DNA of 64,000 bases from Bacteroides sp. 51 (GCF_010500965.1 NZ_QVMI01000002.1:62001-126000), one strand, 5' to 3'; numbered from the stretch's first letter, positions 1 through 8,201 are shown. Numbers and translations: made by a program. Notes: generated by a model from the letters alone, not told the origin.

Positions 1-70
1 AATATGAAAATCCAATAGGAATTTTCACGTAATAGACCCTTTGGCGTTTTACTGTATCTGATTCTGTCAT
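1..70 (-). CDS. Partial hypothetical protein, N-terminus only
   Basis: Reading the minus strand from the ATG at 70-68 gives an open frame beginning MTESDTVKRQRVYYVKIPIG that runs off the window edge after about 23 residues. The short A/G-rich stretch just upstream is compatible with a weak ribosome binding site. It lies head-to-tail with the other minus-strand genes of this block, so it is probably the last visible member of that operon. I do not recognise the family, and so short a fragment allows no functional call. Confidence 0.4.
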   Translation of the reverse strand, partial: MTESDTVKRQRVYYVKIPIGFSY

Positions 71-105
71 TTATCAATTCCTTTCATACAGTTCTCTCTG
101 TCTGC

Positions 106-291
106 CTATAACATAGATTCATTAATGTAGAAAAACTTTATTTTCCCTTTTACCATGGGCTTATAAACGCTAAATCCCAGTTCACGTGCGTATTTGCCAA
201 CTGAAACTTTATTGGGAACTTTGATAGAGTTTTCCACCATGTGCGCTTCCATTTCTTCAAATGTCATTCTTTTCTTTAGCTGTCTTTTCAT
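106..291 (-). CDS. Small basic hypothetical protein (61 aa)
   Basis: The open frame extends to a TTG at 315, but the first ATG is at 291, giving MKRQLKKRMTFEEMEAHMVE and a 61-residue product; I prefer this start. The protein is basic at its N-terminus and ends with a short aromatic strand-like stretch (KIKFFYIN). A SVGKYARELGF segment in the middle looks like the recognition helix of a small helix-turn-helix, so DNA binding is possible but only inferred. It belongs to the minus-strand regulatory block. No family recognised. Confidence 0.5.
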   Translation of the reverse strand: MKRQLKKRMTFEEMEAHMVENSIKVPNKVSVGKYARELGFSVYKPMVKGKIKFFYINESML

Positions 292-423
292 CGAATTAAT
301 GTTTAGTGAATACAATTCATAATCGATTAAGAATAGATCAGTGTAGATAGGAAAGTTTGTCTATGGCTAGAAAAATGAACCAATTCAACTTTAGGCGTAA
401 GAGTGATTCTTTAGCTATGAATC

Positions 424-1044
424 TTAATCTCTTCTCCCCATCTCACTGAGTTTGTGCAGAATGAGTATAACAACCGGTATGTTTCTTGGATCAGCCCATT
501 GTCGTGCTACATTCCAACTAATTGACTTTCCGAACTCAAAGGTTTCCATTGTTATTGTATGGTATGATAATTTCCCTTCCATCGGTTTAAGTCCCAGAGG
601 GTGAAGTTTGCAAAGCCCATCTTCTCGCTGAAAAACACATCTTCCGTTTTCTGTTTTTATTTGTATCATGGGGATTGGCGGACATTCTCCTAGTGTAGCC
701 CCGACCATCCAAACAGTTTTCTTAAGCTCATTTATGAATCCGGCATCAATCAGCCTAAGTATATCTTTTGGTGTTCCCAGGCAGGGAGTCTTACATTGCT
801 CTTTACAATCATCACAACTACATTCTGTTTTTTCTCTGCCGGATTTCTTAGAGATTTTTTCTAATAGTTCATCTTCATTGTAAAATTCCTCCTTTAGCAA
901 CTCATTACTAGCCATTTTACTCCTGAGCAGTTCAACTTCCTCTCCGATTATTTTTTCTATTATCCCTTCAGTTTCTTCATTAGGTAATTTGGTAATTTCA
1001 ATACCTTCTCTTGTTACTTTGATTGCTACTATTCTTGCTTTCAT
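424..1044 (-). CDS. Cysteine-cluster protein (YkgJ-like), 206 aa
   Basis: The central part carries a dense cysteine pattern (CSCDDCKEQCKTPC near residues 76-89) followed by C118 and two further cysteines in the GRCVFQREDGLCKLHPLG segment. This arrangement resembles the zinc- or iron-binding cysteine-cluster family (YkgJ type), in which the paired GxC...C-x-LHPLG motif is characteristic. The N-terminal third is charged and probably helical. Its role in a phage is unknown. The next gene upstream in the same direction ends only about 15 bases away, so they are probably co-transcribed. The family call is moderately secure; the function is not. Confidence 0.6.
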   Translation of the reverse strand: MKARIVAIKVTREGIEITKLPNEETEGIIEKIIGEEVELLRSKMASNELLKEEFYNEDELLEKISKKSGREKTECSCDDCKEQCKTPCLGTPKDILRLIDAGFINELKKTVWMVGATLGECPPIPMIQIKTENGRCVFQREDGLCKLHPLGLKPMEGKLSYHTITMETFEFGKSISWNVARQWADPRNIPVVILILHKLSEMGRRD

Positions 1045-1059
1045 AGTTTGTAATTTATT

Positions 1060-2238
1060 TTAGTTATGTTTATTACGATACAGGTCTAACACAAATTCTC
1101 TACCGATTTTGGACCATCGTTTAGTCTTTCCAACCTGGTACAGCTTTCCGGTTTTGGGGTAAGTCCAGTAATATGGGTGATCCACTTGGAGAGATTTATA
1201 ATTAGGATACGCTTCATAATATTTTCCATTCCACCGGACTATTTTCTCTTCACGAAGGAATGAGTAAAGGTGAACCGTTGAAATTCGAAGCTCCTCTGCA
1301 ATGATAGAAGTTTTAAAACTATCCCTGTTCTCTATAAAATCATCATAAAATTCTACTTTGGGCCTGTCTTCTTCGATTTTTTGATTTTGTTTTTCAATAT
1401 ATTCTTCTTGTTCTATAATCTGCAATAACGCTTCTTTATAGGTTGCCGGAACCTGTTTTTGTATTCCATACGATGTGCTAAACACCTGTTCTTCGGGTTG
1501 ATTGAGTACTGTCATACCGGTAGTCAGCAACTCTTCCATCTTGGAATTACACCAAATAGAAAATTCCGGCGACAACCACCGTGCGAAATCCATGACCAGG
1601 TGTTGCTCTATCCAGGTTACCCCCATGGCCCCCCTGCTTGTTTTTACCTGATTTTCAAGGTTCTCAGATTTTCCCTGTTCAATAAGCGAATTCCTGAACC
1701 GGTTTGTCTCCGCTAAGTTGAGCCAATCCCGAGGTGTCTTCCCGAATGATCTAGCCATTTCTGTAGCATTGAAATAAGTGGCGCCATTATCCGACTTGAC
1801 CGATATTTGTCGATCTTGATAGTGGAGTAGAATTAAGTCATTCGATTCTTCTTTCTTTGATATTTCTTCCTCCTTTCTTTTTTCCAGTTTATTAATAATC
1901 CTGATGTGTTGGGACTGAGCTTTTACAGGTAGTGCTCCTGCCCATTCCAGTAGCTCTTCGCAAACTTTAGCAATCTTCTTGTTTTCCTTTCCGACTCTTT
2001 TTGCTAAAGATTGGACGTCGTAAACTTCTATAAACCAGTACAAGCGCCCATTAGTGTATATTGGGAATTTAGCACTGCTTTTTAAGTATCTCGCTGTATT
2101 TTCTATATCCTGTTTGTCGTTCCTCTGTAGTATGCGACATAAATCGGATAAAGACAGCCATTGTACGTAACCCTCTTTGTCATATCTGACATGTATGGGT
2201 ACCTTTTGAAATAAGATCGTCTTATTAAATGGTTTCAT
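1060..2238 (-). CDS. KilA-N / KilAC antirepressor-type DNA-binding protein (392 aa)
   Basis: Three modules can be seen. Residues 1-105 resemble the BRO-N/P22 antirepressor N-terminal domain. Residues about 140-240 form a KilA-N domain (ATYFNATEMARSFGK, DWLNL, and the SPEFSIWCNSKMEELL helix). Residues about 290-392 match the phage antirepressor KilAC domain (TSIIAEELRISTVHLYSFL; the end has KTGKLYQVGKTKRWSKIG). Such multi-domain proteins bind DNA and commonly relieve repression or reprogram phage transcription. It overlaps the next upstream gene by 4 bases, indicating an operon. Whether it acts as an antirepressor here, and on which repressor, is inference. Confidence 0.75.
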   Translation of the reverse strand: MKPFNKTILFQKVPIHVRYDKEGYVQWLSLSDLCRILQRNDKQDIENTARYLKSSAKFPIYTNGRLYWFIEVYDVQSLAKRVGKENKKIAKVCEELLEWAGALPVKAQSQHIRIINKLEKRKEEEISKKEESNDLILLHYQDRQISVKSDNGATYFNATEMARSFGKTPRDWLNLAETNRFRNSLIEQGKSENLENQVKTSRGAMGVTWIEQHLVMDFARWLSPEFSIWCNSKMEELLTTGMTVLNQPEEQVFSTSYGIQKQVPATYKEALLQIIEQEEYIEKQNQKIEEDRPKVEFYDDFIENRDSFKTSIIAEELRISTVHLYSFLREEKIVRWNGKYYEAYPNYKSLQVDHPYYWTYPKTGKLYQVGKTKRWSKIGREFVLDLYRNKHN

Positions 2239-2573
2239 CTTCTTATACGTTTAATTTGTTCATTTCTTAATTTGGCCATTTCTCTGATCGTATGGTATTT
2301 TCGCTCTTCTCCACACATCTTGTCATACTCCTGTATTTTCAGTGTGTTTAAATCACTGATTTCTATCAGGATATCCGGATGGAGATGCCGAAAATAGAAG
2401 CCACCAGTTGATATATATTTTCCAGTGCATACAAAAGAGATGGCTTGTGTGTTGCCACCGGTCAGTTCGGATGCACTGCGAAGTGAACGCACAATGGCTA
2501 TTAATACTTGTGCGCCATTAAATACCAATACATGTTTTGCTTTTTTATATATCGACTTGCCCATCGTGATCAA
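2235..2573 (-). CDS. NUMOD1-like helix-turn-helix protein (112 aa)
   Basis: The central segment (RSLRSASELTGGNTQAISFV, followed by a C-x-G-K-Y and a GGFYFRH ending) follows the pattern of the NUMOD1 DNA-binding module: a serine-rich helix-turn-helix, a C-x-G-K loop and an aromatic ending. NUMOD1 is usually attached to homing endonucleases, but no nuclease domain is visible here. The protein may therefore be a stand-alone regulator or a remnant. An internal ATG nine bases downstream (MGKSIYKK) is an alternative start. The gene overlaps both neighbours, so translation is likely coupled. Confidence 0.5.
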   Translation of the reverse strand: MITMGKSIYKKAKHVLVFNGAQVLIAIVRSLRSASELTGGNTQAISFVCTGKYISTGGFYFRHLHPDILIEISDLNTLKIQEYDKMCGEERKYHTIREMAKLRNEQIKRIRR

Positions 2574-3006
2574 ATTGATATAGTTTATTCAAGTCATCTT
2601 TGCTGAGTCTGTTTACTGCCAGATATGCAATCATGGAGTCCGATACTGAAAATCCGGTTTTTAGTAACTCAGATATTTTTTCAATCAGGTAAATCATAAA
2701 GTATGGATCCAAATAGGCCAGAAAAGGTAAGGCTAAGGATTCCTCCATCAAAACATGTCCTGTTTTGCTTTCCTGCACGACTATCTCCTGCTCGGGGATC
2801 GAATAATAATCACATAATGACCCCAACAAGGTAGATGCTGAATTTATAAAACCGTCAATTGCATCTTTGTTTACTTTTCCCGTTTCTTCCAAATACGTGG
2901 TAGCATCAAAATAAAACAAGTCATCTTCCAACGATTTTCCAAACTTTAAATTTTTAAATTCTTGATATTCAAGATGATTACAAGGAGCTATTTTTTTTCT
3001 TTTCAT
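2545..3006 (-). CDS. Hypothetical protein, first gene of the minus-strand operon (153 aa)
   Basis: An ATG at 3006 begins MKRKKIAPCNHLEYQEFKNL. The product is acidic and mostly helical, with a hydrophobic helix near LPFLAYLDPYFMIYLIEKI that is too polar overall to be a clear membrane segment. No family was recognised. It overlaps the next gene by 29 bases. A TATATTTG promoter-like sequence sits just upstream on the minus strand, so this gene probably leads the regulatory operon. Its position next to an antirepressor suggests an early regulatory or host-takeover role, but nothing in the sequence proves it. Confidence 0.5.
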   Translation of the reverse strand: MKRKKIAPCNHLEYQEFKNLKFGKSLEDDLFYFDATTYLEETGKVNKDAIDGFINSASTLLGSLCDYYSIPEQEIVVQESKTGHVLMEESLALPFLAYLDPYFMIYLIEKISELLKTGFSVSDSMIAYLAVNRLSKDDLNKLYQFDHDGQVDI

Positions 3007-3037
3007 TATAGTATTTGATTAACCTTAGTTTTGGCGA

Positions 3038-3045
3038 CAAATATA
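3038..3045 (-). promoter_or_regulatory. Candidate -7 promoter element for the minus-strand operon
   Basis: On the minus strand the bases read TATATTTG, an exact match to the Bacteroidetes -7 consensus TAnnTTTG, about 32 bases upstream of the ATG at 3006. No matching TTTG was found 19-21 bases further upstream, so only half of the promoter is supported. The surrounding 3007-3289 gap separates divergent transcription units; it is very AT-rich and I could not place a convincing promoter for the plus-strand portal operon in it. Confidence 0.4.
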
Positions 3046-3289
3046 GAATAAATAATGTTATAATTATATATAATAAAGATAATATTAACACTGTATTTTG
3101 CTTAATTCATATTGATTAATAGGTAGTTATATATTAATTATGTATTGACTTGTGTTTGAAAAGTCTGTATATTGTAGTGTCTTGTTTTTCCTTGAAAATG
3201 CAGCTATAAACATCGAATATTCTCTGTATATACCTTGCCTGTGAAATAAAACAAAACTTTACGAAAAAAGCTATTCTTCAAAAAAGTTG

Positions 3290-4609
3290 ATGAAGGAAGT
3301 GCATACCCAAGGAAGGTTTAATCATGAGTTGCTTGAAAGTATTTTTCGGACCAGTAAAAAGACTATTCAGGAATATGTAAGAGAGGTCGAAAGAAACAAC
3401 CGTTATAAGTCTGTCCGGCAGGATCTGTCGTTAGGCACAGTATTGGATGATCGTTCAAGATTAATCGACCTTTATGACGCCTGTCTTCAGCAAGATGCTC
3501 ATATTCGGGCTGTGATAGAAACTTTGCTCAGTCAGATTTTAGGAGATCGGTATATGCTTGCCCGCATCAATGACAAAGGGAAATATATTAAAGACGTTAA
3601 GGCTACTCAAAAGATACAAGGTTCCCAGTTTGATAAGATTATCCGTGGAATTGTAGAGGCGAAGTTGTTTGGTTACACCTTGCTTGAAATCCTGCCGGCA
3701 ATTTGTCCCCGTACAGGAAAACTGGCTGAAGTGAACATAGTTGAGCGTAGAAATGTACTTCCCGATCAGAAGGTAGTTGTTAAGCGTCAGGGTATTTGGC
3801 ATCCCCATTGGAACCTTGGAAGTCAAACCTATCAACGCAATTATGTGCTTGTCAACACTGGGGATATCGGTTTATTTTCTGCAACAACACCGTTAATTCT
3901 AGCTAAGAAGTTTACCGTAGCAAATTATGTGAATTTCTCTCACACGTACGCCCAGCCCATTATCCATGGAAAGACTGTATCGGAAAGTAACAATGATCGT
4001 AAACGTTTGGCCAATGATATCGCTAATGCTGCCCAGAACAAGGTTATAGTTACCGGACTGGATGATGAGATCGACATTAAGACATTCACCATGTCCAACT
4101 CGGAGAAGATTTATACCAGTTTGATTGAATTTGTGAATAATGAAGTCTCCAATATGATTTTGGGTTCTGAGTCCATGGCTGGTGGTATGCAATCTTATGT
4201 GGGTTCCACTAAAGCCCATCAGGATATTTTCCGGGAGCGAATTGAGGTTTATCGCCGTTTTATTGAAAATATCATGAACGAAGAAATTGTTCCCCGATTA
4301 ATCAATATGGGATACATTGAGTCCGGGTTGGAATTTAAGTATTCCAATCGGATTGAGATGAACAATGAAGATCGTATTAAACTGTATGGCCTTATCACAG
4401 ATAAGTACGAGGTCACTGCCGATGAGATTGAAAAAGAGTTTGGTATTCATGTAGGGAAGCAGTTGAATGTGATGAGTTTCAGTGGTACTACCGGATTAAC
4501 GGGAATAGGCTCTAACGACCAGCATGTAATGTCAGATGAAGAGTATTATAAGCGTTATGGGCATACCCGGGGAAGTAATGTCTCAAATTTTATTCGGGGA
4601 ATGGAATAG
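3290..4609 (+). CDS. Portal protein, DUF935 / Mu gp29-like (439 aa)
   Basis: The protein follows the DUF935 portal pattern. A helical N-terminus (residues 1-70) is followed by a segment describing repeated rounds of ligand-like strands (VVVKRQGIWHPHWNLGS) and then by a conserved segment around NFSHTYAQPIIHGKT and VNNEVSNMILGSESMAGG. It would form the dodecameric ring at the capsid vertex through which DNA passes. Translation likely starts at ATG 3290; a TTG directly before it is also possible. The last codons contain a slippery heptamer and stem-loop (4585-4629), so a fraction of ribosomes probably continue into the next frame. No terminase gene lies directly upstream; instead there is the minus-strand regulatory block. 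Confidence 0.8.
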   Translation: MKEVHTQGRFNHELLESIFRTSKKTIQEYVREVERNNRYKSVRQDLSLGTVLDDRSRLIDLYDACLQQDAHIRAVIETLLSQILGDRYMLARINDKGKYIKDVKATQKIQGSQFDKIIRGIVEAKLFGYTLLEILPAICPRTGKLAEVNIVERRNVLPDQKVVVKRQGIWHPHWNLGSQTYQRNYVLVNTGDIGLFSATTPLILAKKFTVANYVNFSHTYAQPIIHGKTVSESNNDRKRLANDIANAAQNKVIVTGLDDEIDIKTFTMSNSEKIYTSLIEFVNNEVSNMILGSESMAGGMQSYVGSTKAHQDIFRERIEVYRRFIENIMNEEIVPRLINMGYIESGLEFKYSNRIEMNNEDRIKLYGLITDKYEVTADEIEKEFGIHVGKQLNVMSFSGTTGLTGIGSNDQHVMSDEEYYKRYGHTRGSNVSNFIRGME

Positions 4610-4629
4610 ACATCCTGCTTCCATTCCCC
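4585..4629 (+). promoter_or_regulatory. Probable -1 programmed frameshift signal (portal to MuF-like)
   Basis: In the portal frame the codons are tcA AAT TTT, an X XXY YYZ slippery heptamer at 4585-4591. Four bases later a perfect 11-bp inverted repeat (GGGGAATGGAA at 4596-4606 and TTCCATTCCCC at 4619-4629) encloses a 12-base loop. That loop begins with the TAG stop of the portal frame. The -1 frame is open from 4579 to 5469, contains no ATG before residue ~120, and encodes the MuF-like protein. There is no T-tract after the stem, so a terminator is a poor explanation. The spacer of 4 bases is slightly short for classical signals. Confidence 0.7.
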
Positions 4630-5469
4630 AAACATGCGGATGTAGTTAACCGGAAAATAACAGAATCGGGCAATGACAGAGATGTAACGGAGTATAATCT
4701 CTTATTTGCAGGCTTTCGGAAATTGCTAAATGCTTTGGAGGATGGCATTGAGAGTTATGAATGTCTGGAGGATATAATCTCGCTTCGTGCATCTTTTCTT
4801 ATCAACCGGGTATTGGAGGGATTACGAATTGATTTCGATACGGCTCTTTCTTTGCTAAAGAAACACAATAATCATATTACAGAAAGAGAGAAAGCTGAAC
4901 TTGAAATCCTCATTGCCGCTATAGACAATCTGGTTGATTTTGCCGCTTATGGGCAGGTAAAGATGATGCAAGAATTACCGGAGGAAAGGTATCTGCAAGG
5001 TAAAGACCTATACGAAACAACGTTCCGGAAATACAATTTGGATTATGCTCGAACGGAAAATGCCGATGTTCTTCATGCAGCTACCATTGCCTGTTTTTGG
5101 TTGGGAATGCCGGATAGTTCTATCCTGACGTATATGACCCAAGGTGATGAGCGTGTTCGTGCCTGGCATCTCTCTTTAGAAGGCATAAGCTTCCCCAAAA
5201 AAGATTTTCCACCCGGACTGATTCCACCTATTGAACATGGCTGCAGGTGCTATTTACTCAGCGATCAAATACAGCGAATTTATGGTTCAATAAAGGCTGA
5301 AAGCTATAACGGTCATGTCAATCCGGTTTTCTCCGAGAGTTTGGCAACAGGTGGTAGAATATTCTCTTTAGCTCATCCATACTTCAGTGTAAAGTTGCCT
5401 CGTAAGATTCGAGAGTGTATAAACAAAATTAAATCAGCCTATTATTATCATGAGCAAACTAACTCTTGA
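4591..5469 (+). CDS. MuF-like minor head / portal-associated protein, probably made as a portal fusion
   Basis: The frame is open from 4579. From the slip point it adds about 292 residues beginning YSGNGIDILLPFPKHADVVN. The C-terminal third carries the MuF/SPP1 gp7-like signature: TQGDERVRAWHLSLEG followed by a PPIEHGCRCYL ending (the D-x-R-V-R..H..L.G....PP..CRC pattern). Proteins of this family ride on the portal and are packaged into the head. No ATG precedes the conserved region; a TTG at 4723 is the only usual alternative start, and it would drop a coding-looking 44-residue stretch. A portal fusion of about 726 residues by -1 frameshifting is my preferred reading. Confidence 0.65.
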   Translation, partial: YSGNGIDILLPFPKHADVVNRKITESGNDRDVTEYNLLFAGFRKLLNALEDGIESYECLEDIISLRASFLINRVLEGLRIDFDTALSLLKKHNNHITEREKAELEILIAAIDNLVDFAAYGQVKMMQELPEERYLQGKDLYETTFRKYNLDYARTENADVLHAATIACFWLGMPDSSILTYMTQGDERVRAWHLSLEGISFPKKDFPPGLIPPIEHGCRCYLLSDQIQRIYGSIKAESYNGHVNPVFSESLATGGRIFSLAHPYFSVKLPRKIRECINKIKSAYYYHEQTNS

Positions 5470-6025
5470 CCAATTTGTCGCCCAATGGACAAAGAATGCT
5501 TCTTCCAGACAGATCGTGAGTCGTTTTGAGTACAATGTATTTGAATTCACCACACTGGCAGGGAATTACTCCAAACGTTTTTTTGCTACCTCATTCATTA
5601 CAGGAGGTTTTTATAAATCGGGCCGGAAGTGGGAGGCACGTAAGTCCAAGTGGGGGAAAAAATTTACCCATCCTGTTATGACTGATACGGGAACACTCCG
5701 AAAAGCCATCAAAGGGGAAGGTCGACAAGTTCGGCTGACCGGATGGACTGATGCAAGAAAACGTCTATTTAAACGGGGAGGTGTGTATAATATATACACA
5801 GATGAACGCAGCTTGCCTATTCGTGGGAAACGTGGAAAGTCAAAAGGATATAAGCGTTATGCGGCTATTCACAATACTGACCCTCGCTATTCTAATTTCA
5901 CAGTGAACCAATATTCCAGTCGCAAACCCGTTCAGCGTCAATTTATCGGTTTCAGTAAAGTATTGGATCGAGATATAGAGAAATTCATTCCCATATTATT
6001 TAAAGGATTCCCAGGAAATGCTTAA
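5450..6025 (+). CDS. Virion morphogenesis protein, gpG / HK97 gp10-like (191 aa)
   Basis: The basic central segment (SGRKWEARKSKWGKK, then TDTGTLRKAI and a YAAIHNTDPR stretch) matches the pattern of phage virion morphogenesis or tail-completion proteins: W-x-P/A-R-K, L-x-x-TG-x-L-R-x-S/A-I, YA-x-IH. These proteins join head and tail. The start ATG overlaps the end of the MuF-like frame by 20 bases, typical of phage head operons. The call is by motif order, and residue-level similarity is modest. Confidence 0.6.
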   Translation: MSKLTLDQFVAQWTKNASSRQIVSRFEYNVFEFTTLAGNYSKRFFATSFITGGFYKSGRKWEARKSKWGKKFTHPVMTDTGTLRKAIKGEGRQVRLTGWTDARKRLFKRGGVYNIYTDERSLPIRGKRGKSKGYKRYAAIHNTDPRYSNFTVNQYSSRKPVQRQFIGFSKVLDRDIEKFIPILFKGFPGNA

Positions 6026-6770
6026 AGATAAGACCCCAACAAACATACAACAGGAAGATGTTTCTCATCCCGAGCAAGAAATAGTGCTACCCGAGGTGGT
6101 GACCAGCAACCCGTTTGTAGAAATATATAATGCTGTAAAGCGTGCTCTGTTAACTATCCGGGAAAATCCGGATGACCCACAGAGCCCACCGTTTTTTAAA
6201 ACTATAGCAATTGATACCGGACAGTTTGCTCGTATTGCCCGCAGTGAGAATACAGAATTCGAGACGGAGTTTCCTGCCATTTTTGTTCATTTTATCAATG
6301 TCAGGTACTTGGTTCAACAGCAACGTATCGGTGAAGGTCGTGCAACCGTACGCATCCGGTTTATACTCAATACCCTCAATAATCAGGATGTGGAACGGGA
6401 GTGTGATCCATTCCTGATCTTTCAACGAATTAATGTTGCCATCCAGGATGCCAAGAATACGGAACCTGCACTTAACGAGCGATGCAACCTGACCTATTTT
6501 GATATGCCCACCACTACCAATATGCTGCAGGCTTACTGGGTTGATTATGAAGTCTGGTTCCGTGAGATGTCTGCCTGGCGTTATAAGAACTGGGTGGAGC
6601 GATATTTAGTTATGCCTCCCTTTACTGATCACGATGATGCACCAAAGCATGATAAAGATGGACACATGGGGCATAAGATTCCGACTTACGATCAAGCCAG
6701 CAACTATACGACATCAGTTGGCACCGACTCAGAAGACAATGACGAAGAAGCCCTATCCGAGATTGAATAA
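6018..6770 (+). CDS. Putative tail terminator / head-tail joining protein (250 aa)
   Basis: The first ~45 residues are a charged linker. Residues about 30-200 form a compact alpha/beta domain with features seen in tail terminator or minor-tail U-type proteins: an initial helix (PFVEIYNAVKRALLTI), a short strand FPAIFVHFINVRY, and a TVRIRFILNTLNNQDVE strand. The C-terminal 50 residues are low-complexity and acidic. It overlaps the previous gene by 8 bases. The position between the gpG-like gene and the protease fits a head-tail completion role, but the family assignment is inference. Confidence 0.45.
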   Translation: MLKDKTPTNIQQEDVSHPEQEIVLPEVVTSNPFVEIYNAVKRALLTIRENPDDPQSPPFFKTIAIDTGQFARIARSENTEFETEFPAIFVHFINVRYLVQQQRIGEGRATVRIRFILNTLNNQDVERECDPFLIFQRINVAIQDAKNTEPALNERCNLTYFDMPTTTNMLQAYWVDYEVWFREMSAWRYKNWVERYLVMPPFTDHDDAPKHDKDGHMGHKIPTYDQASNYTTSVGTDSEDNDEEALSEIE

Positions 6771-6814
6771 AAACATCTTTAGCGATAAGTCTCTATTCTT
6801 GATAAAAAGCAATA

Positions 6815-8080
6815 ATGACTCAAGAATTTAAAAATATCATTGGCGAGGTCAAGAACGGTGAAGTAGCAACAATTCGCTTCTTTGGAAAAATCAATGAAGA
6901 GCGAGCCAACCAATTTTGTGCAGAGTTTGATTATCTGGAAAACTACGTGCGTCCCAAACTGATTCGTGTGTTGATTAACTCAGAAGGTGGCTCTGTCCTG
7001 TATGGAATGTCTATATACTCCACTATTCAAAATTCAACTGTAGATACAGAATGTATTGTCGAAGGCATGGCTGCTTCTATGGGGTCAGTTATCTGGGCAG
7101 CAGGAAAACGGTCTCTGATGTGGGATTATTCTATATTGAATATCCACAATCCTTTTCTTCCCGGTGTGGAAGATTCCAAAGAGTTCGAACTAGTCAAAGC
7201 ATTTATAAATCAGATCAAAACCATTTATCGCAAACGGTTCGGGTTAAAGAAAGAGGAAGTAGAAAGGATTATGGATGGAGAGGCCGGAAATGATGGTACC
7301 TTTTTCGATGCGAAGTCTGCTGTTAAAGCCGGAATAATTCCTGCTGAGAACATTCTACACACCAATAAGCAACTCTGCGAGAAGGTCAAAAATGAATTAC
7401 TAAATCTCACAGAAGCATCAGACATCCAATCTATGATGACCCGTATATGTGCTCAGGCTGATATGCTTGAACTTAAAAATAAACACTTTTCTCAGTTTAC
7501 CCCTAGTCTTAATCAAAGCCTAAAAACAAATAAAAATATGACCGAAGTAACAAATAACCATGAATATTCAGCTGTTGCAGCCAGTCTTGGTTTTAAAGAT
7601 AATTTCGAGGTAAAAGATGTAATGTCTCGCATTTCAGAATTACTCTCTGTAGAAGCCAAGCTAACGGAAGCTAATACGAAGTTGACAGATGCTCAGACTG
7701 TAATTGCCGGCAAAGATGCCACTATCCAGAATCTGCAAAAAGATAATGGAGACCTTACTGTTGTGGTCAATGCTTATAAAGCTAAGGAAACGCAAGAGAA
7801 GAAGGCCAGAATAGAAACATTGGTGGATGGCGCTATTACGGAAGGTAAGATTGATCAGGCTTCTAAAGAACAATGGGTTGCTATGGCCGAGGCTAATTAC
7901 GAATTGGCTGAAAAGACGCTGTCTTCCATTCCGGCGCCAGAGAAAATCACTCAACAGATTGCTACTGATCCGGAAAATGTAAAGGCAGCTGCCGAAGCAG
8001 CCAAAACTGCTGAACAATTAATGGCTGATAAAGTATCTACAGTGGTCGGTGAAAAGTTTGAGTTTAAAAAACTCAAATAA
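6815..8080 (+). CDS. ClpP-like prohead protease with C-terminal scaffold domain (421 aa)
   Basis: Residues 1-190 match the ClpP/S49 fold: a INSEGGSVLYGMSIYSTI segment, the nucleophile region EGMAASMGSVIWAAG (Ser about 91) and the histidine in LNIHNPFLPG. The enzyme would cut the scaffold and capsid proteins during prohead maturation. Residues 242-421 are a predicted coiled coil rich in Ala, Glu, Lys and Thr, as expected for a scaffold domain fused to the protease. An in-frame ATG at 7538 could start a separate scaffold protein. It precedes the major capsid gene, the usual order. Confidence 0.75.
   Translation: MTQEFKNIIGEVKNGEVATIRFFGKINEERANQFCAEFDYLENYVRPKLIRVLINSEGGSVLYGMSIYSTIQNSTVDTECIVEGMAASMGSVIWAAGKRSLMWDYSILNIHNPFLPGVEDSKEFELVKAFINQIKTIYRKRFGLKKEEVERIMDGEAGNDGTFFDAKSAVKAGIIPAENILHTNKQLCEKVKNELLNLTEASDIQSMMTRICAQADMLELKNKHFSQFTPSLNQSLKTNKNMTEVTNNHEYSAVAASLGFKDNFEVKDVMSRISELLSVEAKLTEANTKLTDAQTVIAGKDATIQNLQKDNGDLTVVVNAYKAKETQEKKARIETLVDGAITEGKIDQASKEQWVAMAEANYELAEKTLSSIPAPEKITQQIATDPENVKAAAEAAKTAEQLMADKVSTVVGEKFEFKKLK
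7538..8080 (+). CDS. Possible nested scaffold protein from an internal start (180 aa)
   Basis: The in-frame ATG at residue 242 of the protease lies exactly where the protease domain and a Ser/Asn/Lys-rich linker end and the coiled-coil domain begins (MTEVTNNHEYSAVAASLGFK). The upstream stretch (aaaacaaataaaaat) is A-rich, as favoured for Bacteroidetes initiation. Nested scaffold genes inside prohead protease genes are known in lambda-like phages (C/Nu3). Here the separate product is inference; it may equally exist only as the C-terminal part of the long protein. Confidence 0.35.
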   Translation: MTEVTNNHEYSAVAASLGFKDNFEVKDVMSRISELLSVEAKLTEANTKLTDAQTVIAGKDATIQNLQKDNGDLTVVVNAYKAKETQEKKARIETLVDGAITEGKIDQASKEQWVAMAEANYELAEKTLSSIPAPEKITQQIATDPENVKAAAEAAKTAEQLMADKVSTVVGEKFEFKKLK

Positions 8081-8201
8081 CTTTCTAAGGAAATCCATCC
8101 TAATATAAATTGAAGTGTCCGTCAAAGACACATACCCGTAATAAAAGCCAATACGGTAGTACAGATTAAGGCTCTAACAGAATTTTAATCAGAACTATTA
8201 A
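8081..8201 (+). other. Leader between protease/scaffold and capsid genes
   Basis: This 121-base gap carries two small inverted repeats: GTGTC at 8115-8119 with GACAC at 8127-8131, and CCGTA at 8136-8140 with TACGG at 8152-8156. It has no open frame of note and no promoter consensus that I can see. It may be a structured leader or an mRNA processing site that sets capsid expression apart from the protease; nothing more can be said. Confidence 0.25.

Noticed and set aside
4596-4629. Stem-loop after the portal gene as a terminator
   Set aside because: No T-tract follows (AAACATG) and the next frame is open across it; its place behind a slippery heptamer fits frameshifting better.
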